In this document: one piece after another, positions 54,652 to 64,000 of the stretch
Numbering within the stretch: position 1 is the first letter of the stretch
How the letters are laid out: every line of letters begins with the position of its first letter
Origin: Salinicola peritrichatus
Lineage (GTDB): Bacteria > Pseudomonadota > Gammaproteobacteria > Pseudomonadales > Halomonadaceae
Length of the DNA: 64,000 nucleotides
Direction: 5' to 3'
Assembly: GCF_003206715.1 (NCBI RefSeq)
Contig: NZ_PZJU01000010.1
Span: forward strand, 87,612-151,611
The notes under the pieces: generated by a model
What the model was told of the DNA's origin: nothing
Database searches by the model: none
What the model saw: the letters and a program-made list of their open reading frames with translations, nothing else
Made by a program: the position numbers and the translations under genes

Positions 54652-55926
54652 TCATACCGAGTCCTGTGTCGTTGCGGGCGCTTCGATCAGCAAGCTGTCG
54701 GCCGCCTGGATGATATCGTGACGTGACTGCCCCGACGCCTCGCGCAGGCGCAGGGTCGGAACGTGCATCAGCTTGTTGGCCAGTTGGTGCGATAGACGCT
54801 TGATCACCGCTTCCGGGTCCTCGCCGCGGGCCAATTGGGCCAGCGCCTCGGCCTCGGATTCGCGTCTGAGCGCCTCGCCATGCTGGCGATAACGGCGGAT
54901 CAGATCCCCCGCGCCGCGCACGCGACGCTCGTGAAGCCAGTGCTCGACGCCAGCCTCGATCATCGCCTCCGCCTGGCGGGCGGCGACCTCGCGATGGCGA
55001 CGATTCTCGGCGATCACCTGCTGCAGGTCGTCGACGCTATAGAGGAAGACGTCGTCGAGATCGCCCACTTCGGGCTCGATATCCCGCGGCACGGCGATGT
55101 CGACCATGAACATCGGTCGATGGCGGCGCACCTTGAGCGCCCGTTCGACCATGCCCTTGCCGAGGATCGGCAACTCACTGGCGGTGGAGGCGATGACGAT
55201 ATCGGCCTGCTCCAGTGCCTGGGGAATGGCGCTGAGCTCGATCGCCCTGGCACCGCAGGTTTCGGCCAGGGCCTGGGCCCGGCTCAGCGTACGGTTGGCG
55301 ACGGTCAGGCCCATGATGCCGGCTTCGCGCAGATGGCGGGCGACCAGATCGATGGTCTCGCCGGCACCGATCAGCAGCGCGCGGGCCCGGCTGAAGTCAT
55401 CGAAGATACGGCTCGCCAGGCTGACCGCGGCATAGGCCACGGAAACCGGGTTCTCGCCGATCGAGGTTTCGGTGCGCACCTGCTTGGCGACCGAGAACGT
55501 ATGCTGGAAGAGCCGCTCCAGCTCGCTGCCCAGCCCCACGTGCCGGCGCGCAATCTGATAGGCATCCTTGAGCTGACCGAGAATCTGCGGCTCGCCCAGC
55601 ACCATGGAATCGAGGCCCGCGGCGACACGCATCAGATGGCGGGCCGCTTCACCCTCGTGATAGTGATAGGCGCAACCGAGCAGCTCTTGCGTCGGCATGC
55701 CATGGAAGGCGCTCAGCCACTCGAGCAGTTGGCGCTCGCCATCGGCCACCGTTATGCAGTAGAGCTCGGTGCGGTTGCAGGTCGACAACACCGCAGCTTC
55801 GCGCACGTCGGGCAGTGCCCGCAGCTGTGTCAGCGCGGACTCGAGTTGCGCCGGCGAGAAGGCGACACGCTCGCGCATGTCGACCGCGGCGGTCTTGTGA
55901 TTGATACCCAGAGCTAGCAGCGTCAT
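54652..55926 (-). CDS. hemA: Glutamyl-tRNA reductase
   Basis: First committed step of C5 tetrapyrrole synthesis, reducing glutamyl-tRNA to glutamate-1-semialdehyde. It has 424 residues. It starts [15 protein letters not shown] and contains the catalytic Cys in [23 protein letters not shown] and the NADPH motif [16 protein letters not shown]. The ATG at 55926 removes an unrelated N-terminal extension. A promoter with an extended -10 lies about 200 bases upstream. First gene of the hemA-prfA-prmC-lrp-moeB-lysR strand. Confidence 0.97.
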   Translation of the reverse strand: MTLLALGINHKTAAVDMRERVAFSPAQLESALTQLRALPDVREAAVLSTCNRTELYCITVADGERQLLEWLSAFHGMPTQELLGCAYHYHEGEAARHLMRVAAGLDSMVLGEPQILGQLKDAYQIARRHVGLGSELERLFQHTFSVAKQVRTETSIGENPVSVAYAAVSLASRIFDDFSRARALLIGAGETIDLVARHLREAGIMGLTVANRTLSRAQALAETCGARAIELSAIPQALEQADIVIASTASELPILGKGMVERALKVRRHRPMFMVDIAVPRDIEPEVGDLDDVFLYSVDDLQQVIAENRRHREVAARQAEAMIEAGVEHWLHERRVRGAGDLIRRYRQHGEALRRESEAEALAQLARGEDPEAVIKRLSHQLANKLMHVPTLRLREASGQSRHDIIQAADSLLIEAPATTQDSV

Positions 55927-56284
55927 GAAATCACGGTCAGTATTCTTGCATGGGCCAGGCCGCCGGTGTCTTCCGGTCACGTCGTGCACGGTCCGACACA
56001 CCGTAGATGTGTGCTGACGATGTCAGGCCACCAGCACTTCATCGCTATCGCCGTCGGTCGCTTTGGCATCAGTGCCAATAATGGCGAATGACCCCAGTGT
56101 GGCCCCGTTCGGCGCAGCGGCGCCATTTTAGCACAGCCCCGAGACGCTTAGCAGGCGATGCGTCTCATAGCGAGCAGCTATCGATACGAAGGCGATGCGG
56201 ACGAAAACCCGTCGTCGCCGCTTCGACATTGACCCTAGCCCGCCAGTCGTTATGCTGATGCCAACGACTGATCCCGAGGACGGC
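55927..56284. other. hemA/TPR-lipoprotein divergent region
   Basis: 358 bases without a gene. On the minus strand an extended -10 (TGCTAAAAT, 56133-56125) is a likely hemA promoter. The plus-strand promoter for the lipoprotein operon is presumably between about 56160 and 56250 but is not clear. Confidence 0.5.
56125..56133 (-). promoter_or_regulatory. Extended -10 element for hemA
   Basis: TGC-TAAAAT on the minus strand matches the TGn extended -10 followed by a near-consensus -10. No good -35 is seen, as is usual for extended -10 promoters. Confidence 0.45.
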
Positions 56285-58066
56285 ATGCCCAAACGTCTGT
56301 TCTACGCCGCCGGCTGCGCGGCCCTGCTTGCCGGCTGTCAAAGCATGTCGGCCGACACCCCGGTCAATTCCCTCGATGACCCCATGGCATCGGCACCGCC
56401 GATCACGCAAGGGTTCGATGCCCAAGGTCTCTCCCAGGTGCTACTGTCCGAAATCGCCGGTCAACGAGGCGACTTCCGGCGGGCCGCCAGCGGTTATCTG
56501 GCCGCGGCGGAACGCTACCGTTCGGCCGATCTGGCCGAACGTGCGACGCTCGCCGCGCGCTACACCAACGACACCGAGCTGCTGCAAGCCACCGCGACAC
56601 GCTGGCAACAGTTGGCGCCCGCTGACAGCGCCCCCGGGGAGCTGCTCTCGAGCATCGCCGTCGAGCGTGGCGACTGGCCCGACGCACTGCGCCAGCGCCT
56701 GAGACTGGACGAACGAGGACAGGACGCGCAGTTGCTCGAACTGGCGGATTTGGCCATCGAATCCCAGGCGCAACTCGAGCCGCTGCTCGCGCAACTGCGG
56801 GATTTTGTCGCAGCGCACCCCGAACATGCCGATGCGCAGATGGCGACCGCGCGTCTCGAAGCCGCTGCCGGAGATCCTGAGGGCGCCCAGCAGCGACTTT
56901 CCCGACTGGCCGCGTTGCATCCCGACCTGCCAGCACTATGGCTGACACGCTCGCAGATCGCACTCGAGGCCGGCGATTACGATCTTGCGGAATCGGCCGC
57001 GCAGCGCGGACAGACACTGGCACCGGACGATAGCCGTTTCCTGCTGGCGCTGGCCCAGGCCCAGATCGCCGGCGGCAATCTCGCCGCCGCACAACGACAG
57101 GTCGACGAACTGCTGGCGCGTCATGACGAGACGCCCGCCTTAAGGATCGCGCTGGCGCAGCTCTATCTCGATGCCAATGCCCTGGAACCGGCTCGCCGCC
57201 TGTTGCTGCCCCTGCTCGACCGCGACAACACCCCACCCGCCGCTTATCTGCTGTTGGGCAGCATTGCCGAGACGCAGGAGGAGATCGACAACGCCCTGCT
57301 CTATTACCGCCAGGTTCCCACCGGCCCGGGGTTCGTCGAGTCCCGGGCACTGGCGACACAGATGCTGGTCGAGGCCGGCCGGGTTCAGGATGCGCGGACG
57401 TTTCTGCATATCGAAAGCCTGCGCCACCCGTCGCAACGCGTCACGCTGACCCGGATCGGCATCGACGCACTCGACAAGGCCGATCGGAGCGCTGCCGCCG
57501 ACGCCCTGCTGGCCGACAGTCTCAAACAGGCGCCGGACGACACCGACCTGCTCTACACCAAGGCGATGCGCGACTTTCAACGCGGTGATGTCGACGCCAT
57601 GATGGCGCAGATGCGCGAGATCATCGCCAAGGATCCCGACAACGCCGATGCCTTGAATGCCCTGGGCTACACCCTGGCGACGACCACCGATCGCTACGAC
57701 GAGGCATTCGATCTCATCGAACGGGCTTACGCCCTCGAACCGCAGAGTCCGGCGATTCTCGACAGCCTGGGCTGGGTACATTTCAAACGCGGTGACGCCG
57801 AGACCGCGGTCGGCTATCTTCGTCGCGCCTACGCGGGCCAGCCGGACCAGGAGGTCGCTGCCCACCTCGCCGAAGCGCTGGCGGTGCTGGGACAGGAGGA
57901 GGAGGCCCGCTCGGTGGTCACCGCTGCACTCGCGGGCAGCGACATCCACCCCGACATCGACGATCTGCTGACCCGCTATCCGCAACTCGCGCCGCGATCT
58001 GCGTCACCACAACCCTCTTCGGATTCGACAGGACGTCCCGATGCCATACCCGCTTCCGGCCAGTGA
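56285..58066 (+). CDS. TPR-repeat outer-membrane lipoprotein
   Basis: A 593-residue lipoprotein: lipobox LLAGC with Cys18, then about a dozen tetratricopeptide repeats across 60-580 (for example NADALNALGYTLATTTDRYDEAF near residue 457). GAGGAC lies six bases before the ATG at 56285. The same gene stands upstream of lolB in Pseudomonas. Its function is not established; TPR lipoproteins often scaffold envelope complexes. It overlaps lolB by 26 bases. Confidence 0.9.
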   Translation: MPKRLFYAAGCAALLAGCQSMSADTPVNSLDDPMASAPPITQGFDAQGLSQVLLSEIAGQRGDFRRAASGYLAAAERYRSADLAERATLAARYTNDTELLQATATRWQQLAPADSAPGELLSSIAVERGDWPDALRQRLRLDERGQDAQLLELADLAIESQAQLEPLLAQLRDFVAAHPEHADAQMATARLEAAAGDPEGAQQRLSRLAALHPDLPALWLTRSQIALEAGDYDLAESAAQRGQTLAPDDSRFLLALAQAQIAGGNLAAAQRQVDELLARHDETPALRIALAQLYLDANALEPARRLLLPLLDRDNTPPAAYLLLGSIAETQEEIDNALLYYRQVPTGPGFVESRALATQMLVEAGRVQDARTFLHIESLRHPSQRVTLTRIGIDALDKADRSAAADALLADSLKQAPDDTDLLYTKAMRDFQRGDVDAMMAQMREIIAKDPDNADALNALGYTLATTTDRYDEAFDLIERAYALEPQSPAILDSLGWVHFKRGDAETAVGYLRRAYAGQPDQEVAAHLAEALAVLGQEEEARSVVTAALAGSDIHPDIDDLLTRYPQLAPRSASPQPSSDSTGRPDAIPASGQ

Positions 58067-58727
58067 TCGGCCACATCGTCGCTCTCTGCGTATCTCTTTG
58101 CATCGTCACTGCTGGTGGCAACCACTCGCCGCCCTGCTACTCGTCGCCTGGCTGGCTGGCTGCGCCGGACAGACGCCTGCGCCCAGCGTGCCGCGTCAGC
58201 CCGATGACTGGCAGCGCCAGCAGCAAGAGCTGGCCGCGCTCGACACCTGGACCCTGGCCGGCAAGGTCGGCCTGCGCACGCCAGACGACAACACCAGCGC
58301 CAATCTCGACTGGACCCAATCACCCAACCACTACCGCATGCTGATCAGCGGCCCCTTCGGCACCGGGCGCAGCGTGCTGGAAGGCCGCGAAGGCGCGGTC
58401 ACCCTGACCACCGGCGACGGTCGCTTCGAAGCCGCCTCGCCCGAAGCGCTGATGCAGCAGCAGTTGGGCTGGTCGCTGCCGATCTCGGCGCTCGACTACT
58501 GGGTTCGCGGCCTTCCCGCGCCCGGAGCCCCCCACGACGAGACGGCGGACGAACTCGGCTTCCCCAAGGAGCTGCGTCAGGCAGGCTGGGTCATCGACTA
58601 TCGCGACTGGACCTATGCCGGCTCGCTGTGGCTGCCCAGCCGTTTGGTCATGACCTATGACGACATTCGCGCCATTCTGGTGGTCAACCAATGGGAGCCC
58701 GCAGCGGCGTCGGACGAGTCTCCATGA
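58041..58727 (+). CDS. lolB: Outer-membrane lipoprotein receptor LolB
   Basis: Receives lipoproteins from LolA and inserts them into the outer membrane. It has 228 residues, itself a lipoprotein with lipobox LAGC at Cys41. The N-terminal region before the hydrophobic stretch is long and Arg/His-rich; a later start would give a more usual signal. The mature part shows WTLAGKVGLRTPDDNTSANLDW and WVIDYRDW, typical of LolB. It overlaps the lipoprotein gene by 26 bases and ispE by four. Confidence 0.93.
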   Translation: MPYPLPASDRPHRRSLRISLHRHCWWQPLAALLLVAWLAGCAGQTPAPSVPRQPDDWQRQQQELAALDTWTLAGKVGLRTPDDNTSANLDWTQSPNHYRMLISGPFGTGRSVLEGREGAVTLTTGDGRFEAASPEALMQQQLGWSLPISALDYWVRGLPAPGAPHDETADELGFPKELRQAGWVIDYRDWTYAGSLWLPSRLVMTYDDIRAILVVNQWEPAAASDESP

Positions 58728-59584
58728 CGACACTGTCGCTGCCAGCACCGGCGAAGCTCAACCGGCTGCTGCGGATCACCGGACGCCGCCCGGACGGCTA
58801 TCACGAGTTGCAGACCCTGTTTCAATTGCTGGAATACGGGGACACGCTGCACGTCACCGCCAGGGCGGGTGATGCGGGTATACGACTCACCCCGGGGCTG
58901 GCCGGAGTCGCCGAGGAAGACAATCTGATCGTGCGCGCCGCGCGCCTGCTGCAACGCGAAACCGGTTGCCGCGACGGCGCCCATATCGCCGTCGACAAGC
59001 GCCTGCCGATGGGCGGCGGCTTGGGCGGCGGCAGCTCCAATGCCGCGACGACGTTGCTGGCCCTCGATCGGCTATGGCGGCTCGATCTTGGCCTCGACCG
59101 CCTGGCCGCGCTGGGCCTCGAACTGGGTGCGGACGTGCCCGTGTTCGTGCGTGGCGCTACCGCCTGGGCCGAAGGCGTGGGCGAGCGACTGGTCCCGGTC
59201 GAGCTGGCGCCGGACTGGTTCGTGGTGGTGCATCCCGGCGTCGAAATCTCCACCGCCGCCGTTTTCGGCCACCCCGGTTTGACACGCGATAGCACGGCCA
59301 TTAGTATGCGTCGCGCACTCGACGGGGCCACCCCCGACGCGGTGTGGCGCAACGATTGCGAAAGCATCGTTCGAGCGCTCTATCCCGAGGTCGATCACGC
59401 CCTGACCTGGCTTTCTCGTTACGGTCCGGCGATGCTCACGGGAACCGGCGCCTGCGTCTTCTGTCCGTTTGACGACGAAGCCCTGGCCGAGCGCGTGCTG
59501 GGCGACGTTCCGGACGGATGGCGAGTTTTCAAGGCTCGCGGCAGCAATCGATCACCGCTGCATCGCGCCTTGGGAATCGTCTAG
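58724..59584 (+). CDS. ispE: 4-diphosphocytidyl-2-C-methyl-D-erythritol kinase
   Basis: GHMP kinase of the MEP isoprenoid pathway. It has 286 residues. The ATP-binding motif LPMGGGLGGGSSNAATTLLAL is at about residues 88-108; PAPAKLNRLLRI is the N-terminal signature (the usual LNLFL is LNRLL here). The C-terminal TGTGACVF loop is conserved. The ATG at 58724 overlaps the lolB stop (ATGA). Confidence 0.96.
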   Translation: MTTLSLPAPAKLNRLLRITGRRPDGYHELQTLFQLLEYGDTLHVTARAGDAGIRLTPGLAGVAEEDNLIVRAARLLQRETGCRDGAHIAVDKRLPMGGGLGGGSSNAATTLLALDRLWRLDLGLDRLAALGLELGADVPVFVRGATAWAEGVGERLVPVELAPDWFVVVHPGVEISTAAVFGHPGLTRDSTAISMRRALDGATPDAVWRNDCESIVRALYPEVDHALTWLSRYGPAMLTGTGACVFCPFDDEALAERVLGDVPDGWRVFKARGSNRSPLHRALGIV

Positions 59585-59680
59585 GGATGGGACTGAATCC
59601 ACTCGTGCCCAGGCATGAGCCGGTTCCAACCTAGCCAACGGTCAGCGCTTTTGCGCATAATGAGTGCTACCGATGATTGC

Positions 59681-59755
59681 TGGGGTATCGCCAAGTGGTA
59701 AGGCACCGGTTTCTGGTACCGGCATTCCCAGGTTCGAATCCTGGTACCCCAGCCA
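59681..59755 (+). tRNA. tRNA-Gln (CTG)
   Basis: A 75-base cloverleaf with encoded CCA. The anticodon loop TTCTGGT gives anticodon CTG. All stems pair. It lies between ispE and prs, the same place as in Pseudomonas. A CATAAT 20 bases upstream may be its -10. Confidence 0.96.
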
Positions 59756-60025
59756 CTTCCTTGACTTTCTGCAAGCCTGCATACGGAAACCGGGACGCGA
59801 TGGCCATTCAGCCCACACGACTTCCCTACCGGCGTTGCTGTTGCTCCTCCTGCCGTTTCGACGTCCGACCGCTTTCACATCGTTCGCCGATATCGCGTGC
59901 GTCGTACCGTCGTCGTGCCCACGAAGCCTCGCCCGCTCTCCCGCATTCCGCCTGCCGCCTTGCCCGTCCCAGCTTGAAACGAATGTCCTCTACTGACCTT
60001 CAACAGCTCTCAAAGGTGGCCGCGC

Positions 60026-60967
60026 GTGTCTAAATTGATGGTTTTCACCGGTAACGCCAACGCCGGGCTCGCTGCGAAAGTAGCCGAATGCCTCGACAAC
60101 CGACTCGGCCACGCCACGGTCGGCCAGTTCAGCGACGGCGAGATTGCCGTTGAGATCAACGAGAACGTGCGCGGCAAGGATGTGTTCATTCTGCAGTCCA
60201 CCTGCGCGCCGACCAACGACAACCTGATGGAACTGATCCTGATGGTCGATGCGCTGCGTCGGGCATCCGCCACGCGCATCACCGCCGTGGTGCCCTATTT
60301 CGGCTATGCCCGCCAGGACCGGCGCGTGCGCTCCGCCCGCGTGCCGATCTCGGCCAAGGTGGTGGCCGACATGATGGTCAAGGCCGGCGTCGACCGGGTA
60401 ATGACCATGGATCTGCACGCCGATCAGATTCAGGGCTTCTTCGACGTGCCGGTGGACAACGTCTATGGCTCGCCGATCCTGCTCGACGACATCGAGCGTC
60501 AGAACTACGACGACCTGGTCGTGGTCTCCCCGGATGTCGGCGGCGTGGTACGCGCTCGGGCCATCGCCAAGCAGCTCAACGTCGATCTGGCGATCATCGA
60601 CAAGCGCCGCCCGCAGGCCAACCAGGCCCAGGTGATGCACATCATCGGCGATATCCAGGATCGCACCTGCGTGGTGGTGGACGACATGGTCGATACCGCC
60701 GGCACGCTGTGCAAGGCGGCCGAGGCACTCAAGGCCCATGGGGCGCGTCGTGTGGTCGCCTACGCCACCCATCCGATACTTTCCGGCCCCGCGGTGGACA
60801 ATATTACCGGCTCGGTGCTTGACGAACTCGTCGTTGCCGATACCATACCGCTCTCCGAACCTGCGCGCCGCAGTGGCAAGATTCGTCAGTTGACGGTCGC
60901 CGGCCTGATCGCCGAAGCCATTCGCCGCGTCAGCAACGAGGAATCCGTCAGCGCGATGTTCCATTGA
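60026..60967 (+). CDS. prs: Ribose-phosphate pyrophosphokinase (PRPP synthetase)
   Basis: Makes PRPP from ribose 5-phosphate and ATP, the substrate of hpt, apt, gpt and upp encoded elsewhere in this window. It has 313 residues. The ATP-binding flexible loop [18 protein letters not shown], the [13 protein letters not shown] motif and the PRPP loop [13 protein letters not shown] are intact. It begins with GTG at 60026, with AAAGG about nine bases upstream. The 270-base leader after tRNA-Gln holds no gene. Confidence 0.97.
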   Translation: MSKLMVFTGNANAGLAAKVAECLDNRLGHATVGQFSDGEIAVEINENVRGKDVFILQSTCAPTNDNLMELILMVDALRRASATRITAVVPYFGYARQDRRVRSARVPISAKVVADMMVKAGVDRVMTMDLHADQIQGFFDVPVDNVYGSPILLDDIERQNYDDLVVVSPDVGGVVRARAIAKQLNVDLAIIDKRRPQANQAQVMHIIGDIQDRTCVVVDDMVDTAGTLCKAAEALKAHGARRVVAYATHPILSGPAVDNITGSVLDELVVADTIPLSEPARRSGKIRQLTVAGLIAEAIRRVSNEESVSAMFH

Positions 60968-61126
60968 GAAAAGGTTTCTTGAAAGACACCGCGCCGACAC
61001 TCAGGCGACTGCCGTAACGCTCGTGGCAAAATGCGACGATAGTACGGCAGTCGCACCGATGGAAACGGCACAGCCTGGTCGCGGGCCGTGCCGCTTTCCT
61101 TTATCTGCCAATAGAGGTGACACTTC

Positions 61127-61774
61127 ATGTCCCAATACACCCTGACCGCCAACGTTCGCACGGAGCTGGGGAAAGGTGCGAGCCGCCGCCTGCGCCGCAA
61201 GAACGAACAGGTCGCTGCCATCATCTACGGCGGCGAAGCCGCTCCGCAGCCGGTCACCATCGACAAGCCGGCCTTCTACAAGGCGATCGAGGACGAAGCT
61301 TTCTTCTCTTCCATCATCGACATCAATGTCGACGGCAAGGTCGAGCAGGTCGTCATCCGTGATCTGCAGCGTCACCCGTACAAGGCGCTGATCACCCATG
61401 CCGACTTCATGCGCGTCGATGCGACTCACGAGCTGACCCTGAACGTACCGCTGCACTTCCTCAACGAAGAGTCGTGCAAGGGCGTCAAGGACGAAGGTGG
61501 CGTGCTGCACGTGCTGAGCAACGACGTCCAGGTCAGCTGCCTGCCGTCCAAGCTGCCGGAATACATCGAAGTCGACGTGGCCAATCTGGCCCTTGGCGAG
61601 ACCATTCACCTGTCCGACATCAAGCTGCCGGAAGGCGTGACCCTGGTCGAACTGAGCCACGGCGAAGAGCACGACGCCGGTGTCGTCAGTGTCTCGCACC
61701 CGACCGTCTCCCGCGATGACGAAGCCGCCGACGAAGGCAGCGACGAAAGCAGCGAAGATAAAGGCGAAGAGTAA
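61127..61774 (+). CDS. rplY: 50S ribosomal protein L25/general stress protein Ctc
   Basis: 5S rRNA-binding ribosomal protein of the long (Ctc) type. It has 215 residues: an L25 domain (1-95) with [14 protein letters not shown] and the [12 protein letters not shown] strand, then a beta-barrel TL5/Ctc C-terminal domain (about 100-190) and a very acidic tail ([18 protein letters not shown]). AGAGGTGA precedes the ATG. It lies 159 bases after prs. Confidence 0.97.
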   Translation: MSQYTLTANVRTELGKGASRRLRRKNEQVAAIIYGGEAAPQPVTIDKPAFYKAIEDEAFFSSIIDINVDGKVEQVVIRDLQRHPYKALITHADFMRVDATHELTLNVPLHFLNEESCKGVKDEGGVLHVLSNDVQVSCLPSKLPEYIEVDVANLALGETIHLSDIKLPEGVTLVELSHGEEHDAGVVSVSHPTVSRDDEAADEGSDESSEDKGEE

Positions 61775-61804
61775 TCTTTCGCCAGACCAGCACAGGCAAC
61801 CGGC

Positions 61805-62389
61805 ATGGGCGCAGTGAAAGCGATCATCGGTCTCGGCAATCCGGGATCGGAATACGAAGACACCCGTCACAACGCCGGCGCCTGGCTGGTCGAACATCTC
61901 GCGAGGGACGCAGTGGCGACACTGCGTCCCGAGCGCAAGTTTCTCGGCCTTTACGCCAGGATCCGCCTCGGCGGACACGATCTGCACCTGCTCAATCCCA
62001 CCACCTACATGAATCGCAGCGGTGCCTCCGTGGCCGCGCTGTGCCAGTTCTTCAAGATTGCGCCGGACGAGCTTCTCGTCGCCCATGACGAGCTCGACAT
62101 TGCCCCGGGCTGCGCCCGCTACAAGACGGGTGGCGGTCATGGCGGTCACAACGGGCTGCGTGACATCGTCAGCGCACTTGGCAACGTCAATGGTTTTCAT
62201 CGGCTACGCGTCGGCATCGGCCACCCCGGCAGCGCCAAGCTGGTAACCAACTACGTCCTCGGACGCCCCGGCAAGGCGGAACGCCAGGCCATCGACGAGG
62301 CCATCACCGAAGCCATCGCCACCCTCCCCGACGCCCTTGCCGGCGATTGGGCCAAGGCGATGAATCGGCTTCACCGTTTCAAGAAGTAA
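61805..62389 (+). CDS. pth: Peptidyl-tRNA hydrolase
   Basis: Recycles peptidyl-tRNA that drops off ribosomes. It has 194 residues. It starts [25 protein letters not shown] with the catalytic His in RHNAG, then [17 protein letters not shown] and [12 protein letters not shown]. It lies 30 bases after rplY, forming prs-rplY-pth-ychF in the usual gammaproteobacterial order. Confidence 0.97.
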   Translation: MGAVKAIIGLGNPGSEYEDTRHNAGAWLVEHLARDAVATLRPERKFLGLYARIRLGGHDLHLLNPTTYMNRSGASVAALCQFFKIAPDELLVAHDELDIAPGCARYKTGGGHGGHNGLRDIVSALGNVNGFHRLRVGIGHPGSAKLVTNYVLGRPGKAERQAIDEAITEAIATLPDALAGDWAKAMNRLHRFKK

Positions 62390-62555
62390 GAGACAAGAAA
62401 GAAGAGGTGAGAAATGAAGAAGAGAGAAGAGGAAGTTTTCTTATGCCTTCCTTCTTCAGGGCGCGTAGCGCCGTACTTCCCTCTTAATCCCTCACCTTCA
62501 GGTCGAGTAGAATAGCGACCAGACAACTCTCCGAACACGTTTTTAGGACGCTTCC
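62390..62555. repeat. Purine-rich/pyrimidine-rich spacer between pth and ychF
   Basis: Almost 50 bases of nearly pure purine on the plus strand (62388-62435) are followed by pyrimidine-rich tracts (62445-62457 and 62474-62499), so the two halves form an imperfect long inverted repeat around a GGCGC/GCGCC hairpin (62460-62472). It has the look of a polypurine repeat able to form H-DNA. No gene. Confidence 0.6.
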
Positions 62556-63647
62556 ATGGGTTTCAACTGCGGCATCGTCGGCCTGCCCAACGTCGGTAAA
62601 TCGACGCTTTTCAACGCCTTGACTCGCTCCGGCATCGACGCCGAAAACTTCCCGTTCTGCACCATCGAGCCGAATACCGGTATCGTGCCGATGCCCGATC
62701 CACGGCTCGACAAGCTGGCCGAGATCGTCAAGCCCGAGAAAGTGGTACCGACCACCATGGAGTTCGTCGATATCGCCGGCCTGGTCGAGGGCGCCTCCAA
62801 GGGCGAAGGTCTCGGCAACCAGTTCCTGGCCAATATCCGCGAAACCGATGCCATCGCCCATGTCGTGCGCTGCTTCGACGACGACAACGTGATTCACGTC
62901 GCCAACCGGGTCGATCCCCGCGGCGACATCGAAACCATCAATCTCGAACTGGCGCTGGCCGATCTCGACGCCGTCGAACGCGGCATCCAGCGCCTGACTC
63001 GCGTGGTCAAGGGCGGTGACAAGGACGCCATCGCCACCAAGGCGATCCTCGATCGCATCCAGCCCCACCTGGCCGAAGGGCAGCCGCTGCGCAGTTTCGG
63101 TCTCGACGCCGAGGAGCAGCGCCAGCTTCGCAGCTACGGCTTCCTGACGCTGAAGCCGACCATGTACATCGCCAACGTCAACGAAGACGGCTTCGAGAAC
63201 AATCCGCATCTCGACATCGTGCGCGAGATCGCCGCCAGCGAGAATGCGGTCGTGGTGCCGGTATGCAACAAGCTGGAGGCCGAAATCGCCGAGCTCGAGG
63301 ACGACGAGCGCGCCATGTTCCTCGAGGAGATGGGCATGGAAGAGCCGGGGCTCGATCGCGTCATCCGCGCCGGTTACGGCCTGCTGGGCCTGCAGACCTA
63401 CTTCACCGCCGGGGTGAAGGAAGTTCGCGCCTGGACGGTCAAGATCGGCGCCACCGCGCCGGAAGCCGCCGGCGTGATCCACACCGACTTCGAGAAAGGC
63501 TTCATCCGTGCCGAAGTGGTCAGCTACGACGATTTCGTCACCCTTGGCGGCGAGAACGGCGCCAAGGAAGCCGGCAAGTGGCGTCTCGAAGGCAAGAGCT
63601 ACGTGGTGCAGGACGGCGACGTGATGCACTTCCGGTTCAATGTGTAA
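62556..63647 (+). CDS. ychF: Redox-regulated ATPase YchF (OBG family)
   Basis: A 363-residue GTPase-like ATPase that binds ribosomes and dampens antioxidant responses. The G1 motif is [14 protein letters not shown] at residues 8-21, with [19 protein letters not shown] (G3 region) and the C-terminal TGS domain ([29 protein letters not shown]). The ATP-binding NKLEAE replaces the usual NKxD, as expected for YchF. It is cotranscribed with, or directly downstream of, pth. Confidence 0.97.
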   Translation: MGFNCGIVGLPNVGKSTLFNALTRSGIDAENFPFCTIEPNTGIVPMPDPRLDKLAEIVKPEKVVPTTMEFVDIAGLVEGASKGEGLGNQFLANIRETDAIAHVVRCFDDDNVIHVANRVDPRGDIETINLELALADLDAVERGIQRLTRVVKGGDKDAIATKAILDRIQPHLAEGQPLRSFGLDAEEQRQLRSYGFLTLKPTMYIANVNEDGFENNPHLDIVREIAASENAVVVPVCNKLEAEIAELEDDERAMFLEEMGMEEPGLDRVIRAGYGLLGLQTYFTAGVKEVRAWTVKIGATAPEAAGVIHTDFEKGFIRAEVVSYDDFVTLGGENGAKEAGKWRLEGKSYVVQDGDVMHFRFNV

Positions 63648-63678
63648 TGCTTCGGAAGCTCTTGCCGATAAAAAAGCA

Positions 63679-63706
63679 TTGACCTTTCATCGAGTTATGC
63701 TAGTAT
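63679..63706 (+). promoter_or_regulatory. Promoter of tRNA-Met
   Basis: -35 TTGACC (63679-63684), a 16-base spacer and -10 TAGTAT (63701-63706), then the GC-rich discriminator TCGCCCCC typical of stringently controlled stable-RNA promoters. It is 37 bases before the tRNA. Confidence 0.75.
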
Positions 63707-63743
63707 TCGCCCCCGTCGTCATGGACGAGCCATTTGGCTAGAC

Positions 63744-63820
63744 GGCTACGTAGCTCAGCTGGTTAGAGCACATCACTCATAATGATGGGGTCCCCTGTTC
63801 GAATCAGGGCGTAGCCACCA
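63744..63820 (+). tRNA. tRNA-Met (CAT), elongator type
   Basis: A 77-base cloverleaf with encoded CCA. The anticodon loop CTCATAA gives CAT. It lacks the initiator features (the C1-A72 mismatch and three G:C anticodon-stem pairs), so it is an elongator methionine tRNA. Confidence 0.95.
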
Positions 63821-63828
63821 GATATTAC

Positions 63829-63865
63829 GAAGAAGCCCACCGATCGGTGGGCGTCTTCGTTTATT
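63829..63865 (+). terminator. Terminator of tRNA-Met
   Basis: A perfect nine-base palindromic core (GCCCACCGATCGGTGGGC) extended by GAAGA/TCTTC with bulges, followed by TTTATTA, beginning nine bases after the tRNA. Confidence 0.88.
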
Positions 63866-63888
63866 ACCGCTGTTTCAGTGACGTTAAG

Positions 63889-64000
63889 AAACGCTGAATA
63901 AATCGGCGAGCAGGATGAAGCGTAAGGCGCACGGAGCGCAGGACCCGGAGCCTATAGGGTATAGGTGAGGATTCGACCGGGCTGGCGCTCCAGCACCGCG
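63889..64000 (+). repeat. Dispersed MITE-like repeat, copy 3 (cut by window edge)
   Basis: Begins AAACGCTGAATAAATC directly after the tRNA-Met terminator and shares GCGCACGGAGCGCAGGACCC and GGTATAGGTGAGGA with copy 1. After GAGGA it has about 15 extra bases (around ccgggctggcgctc) before rejoining the shared sequence at CAGCACCGCG. The right end is outside the window. Confidence 0.8.

Overview
The window is GC-rich (roughly 60-65% by eye), densely coded bacterial chromosome, almost certainly from a gammaproteobacterium. Two gene orders match Pseudomonas closely: nagZ-psrA-lexA, and hemA-prfA-prmC-moeB opposite a TPR lipoprotein-lolB-ispE-tRNA-Gln-prs-rplY-pth-ychF. Together with the style of the small H-NS-like protein, the glycerol genes and the intergenic repeats, this points to the Halomonadaceae (Halomonas, Salinicola and relatives). 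That placement is inference, not proof. I see no prophage, insertion sequence, CRISPR array or rRNA operon.

Layout. 1-4.2 kb: start of ppsA, its regulator ppsR, hpt and nagZ. 4.2-6.8 kb: psrA opposite lexA-dinB, with a PsrA-type box and two tandem LexA boxes between them. 6.8-10.1 kb: purU, an RNase J-type nuclease and a 96-residue H-NS-like protein with an AT-hook-like tail. 10.3-14.5 kb: a molybdenum cofactor block (upp-mobA-mobB, then a MoaC-MoaD fusion, moaE and moaA). 14.6-17.1 kb: ung, gpt, apt and riboflavin synthase. 17.5-24.4 kb: a complete Rut pyrimidine-degradation locus (rutA-B-C-D-F plus an NCS1 transporter, divergent rutR, separate rutE) with a recognisable RutR operator and a sigma-54-like promoter. 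24.7-27.9 kb: metN-metI-metQ followed by the free methionine-R-sulfoxide reductase gene. 28-29.2 kb: an HDOD protein and twin tRNA-Val genes.

29.4-34.5 kb: glycerol use (glpF-glpK divergent from glpR and glpD, with a GlpR-type operator before glpD). 34.6-40.4 kb: a membrane-anchored EEP phosphohydrolase, fumC, a zinc alcohol dehydrogenase, a lower-GC phosphotransferase-like gene and yjbQ. 40.6-46.5 kb: a sugar-acid island (IlvD/Edd dehydratase, GntP permease, periplasmic aldose epimerase, LysR regulator) with a large dyad at the gntP promoter. 46.6-51.2 kb: a PuuB-like oxidase, an InaA-type kinase-like protein, a beta-alanine-type transaminase and a LysR regulator. 51.2-63.9 kb: the conserved hemA/prs housekeeping neighbourhood, ending in tRNA-Met.

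The most notable observations are the MoaC-MoaD fusion, three copies of a roughly 136-bp repeat with matching inverted ends (1421-1555, 17260-17396, 63889 to the window edge), an RNase J in a gammaproteobacterium, the short AT-hook H-NS-like protein, and several well-formed operators (LexA, PsrA, RutR, GlpR). No wholly new multi-gene system could be supported from the sequence.
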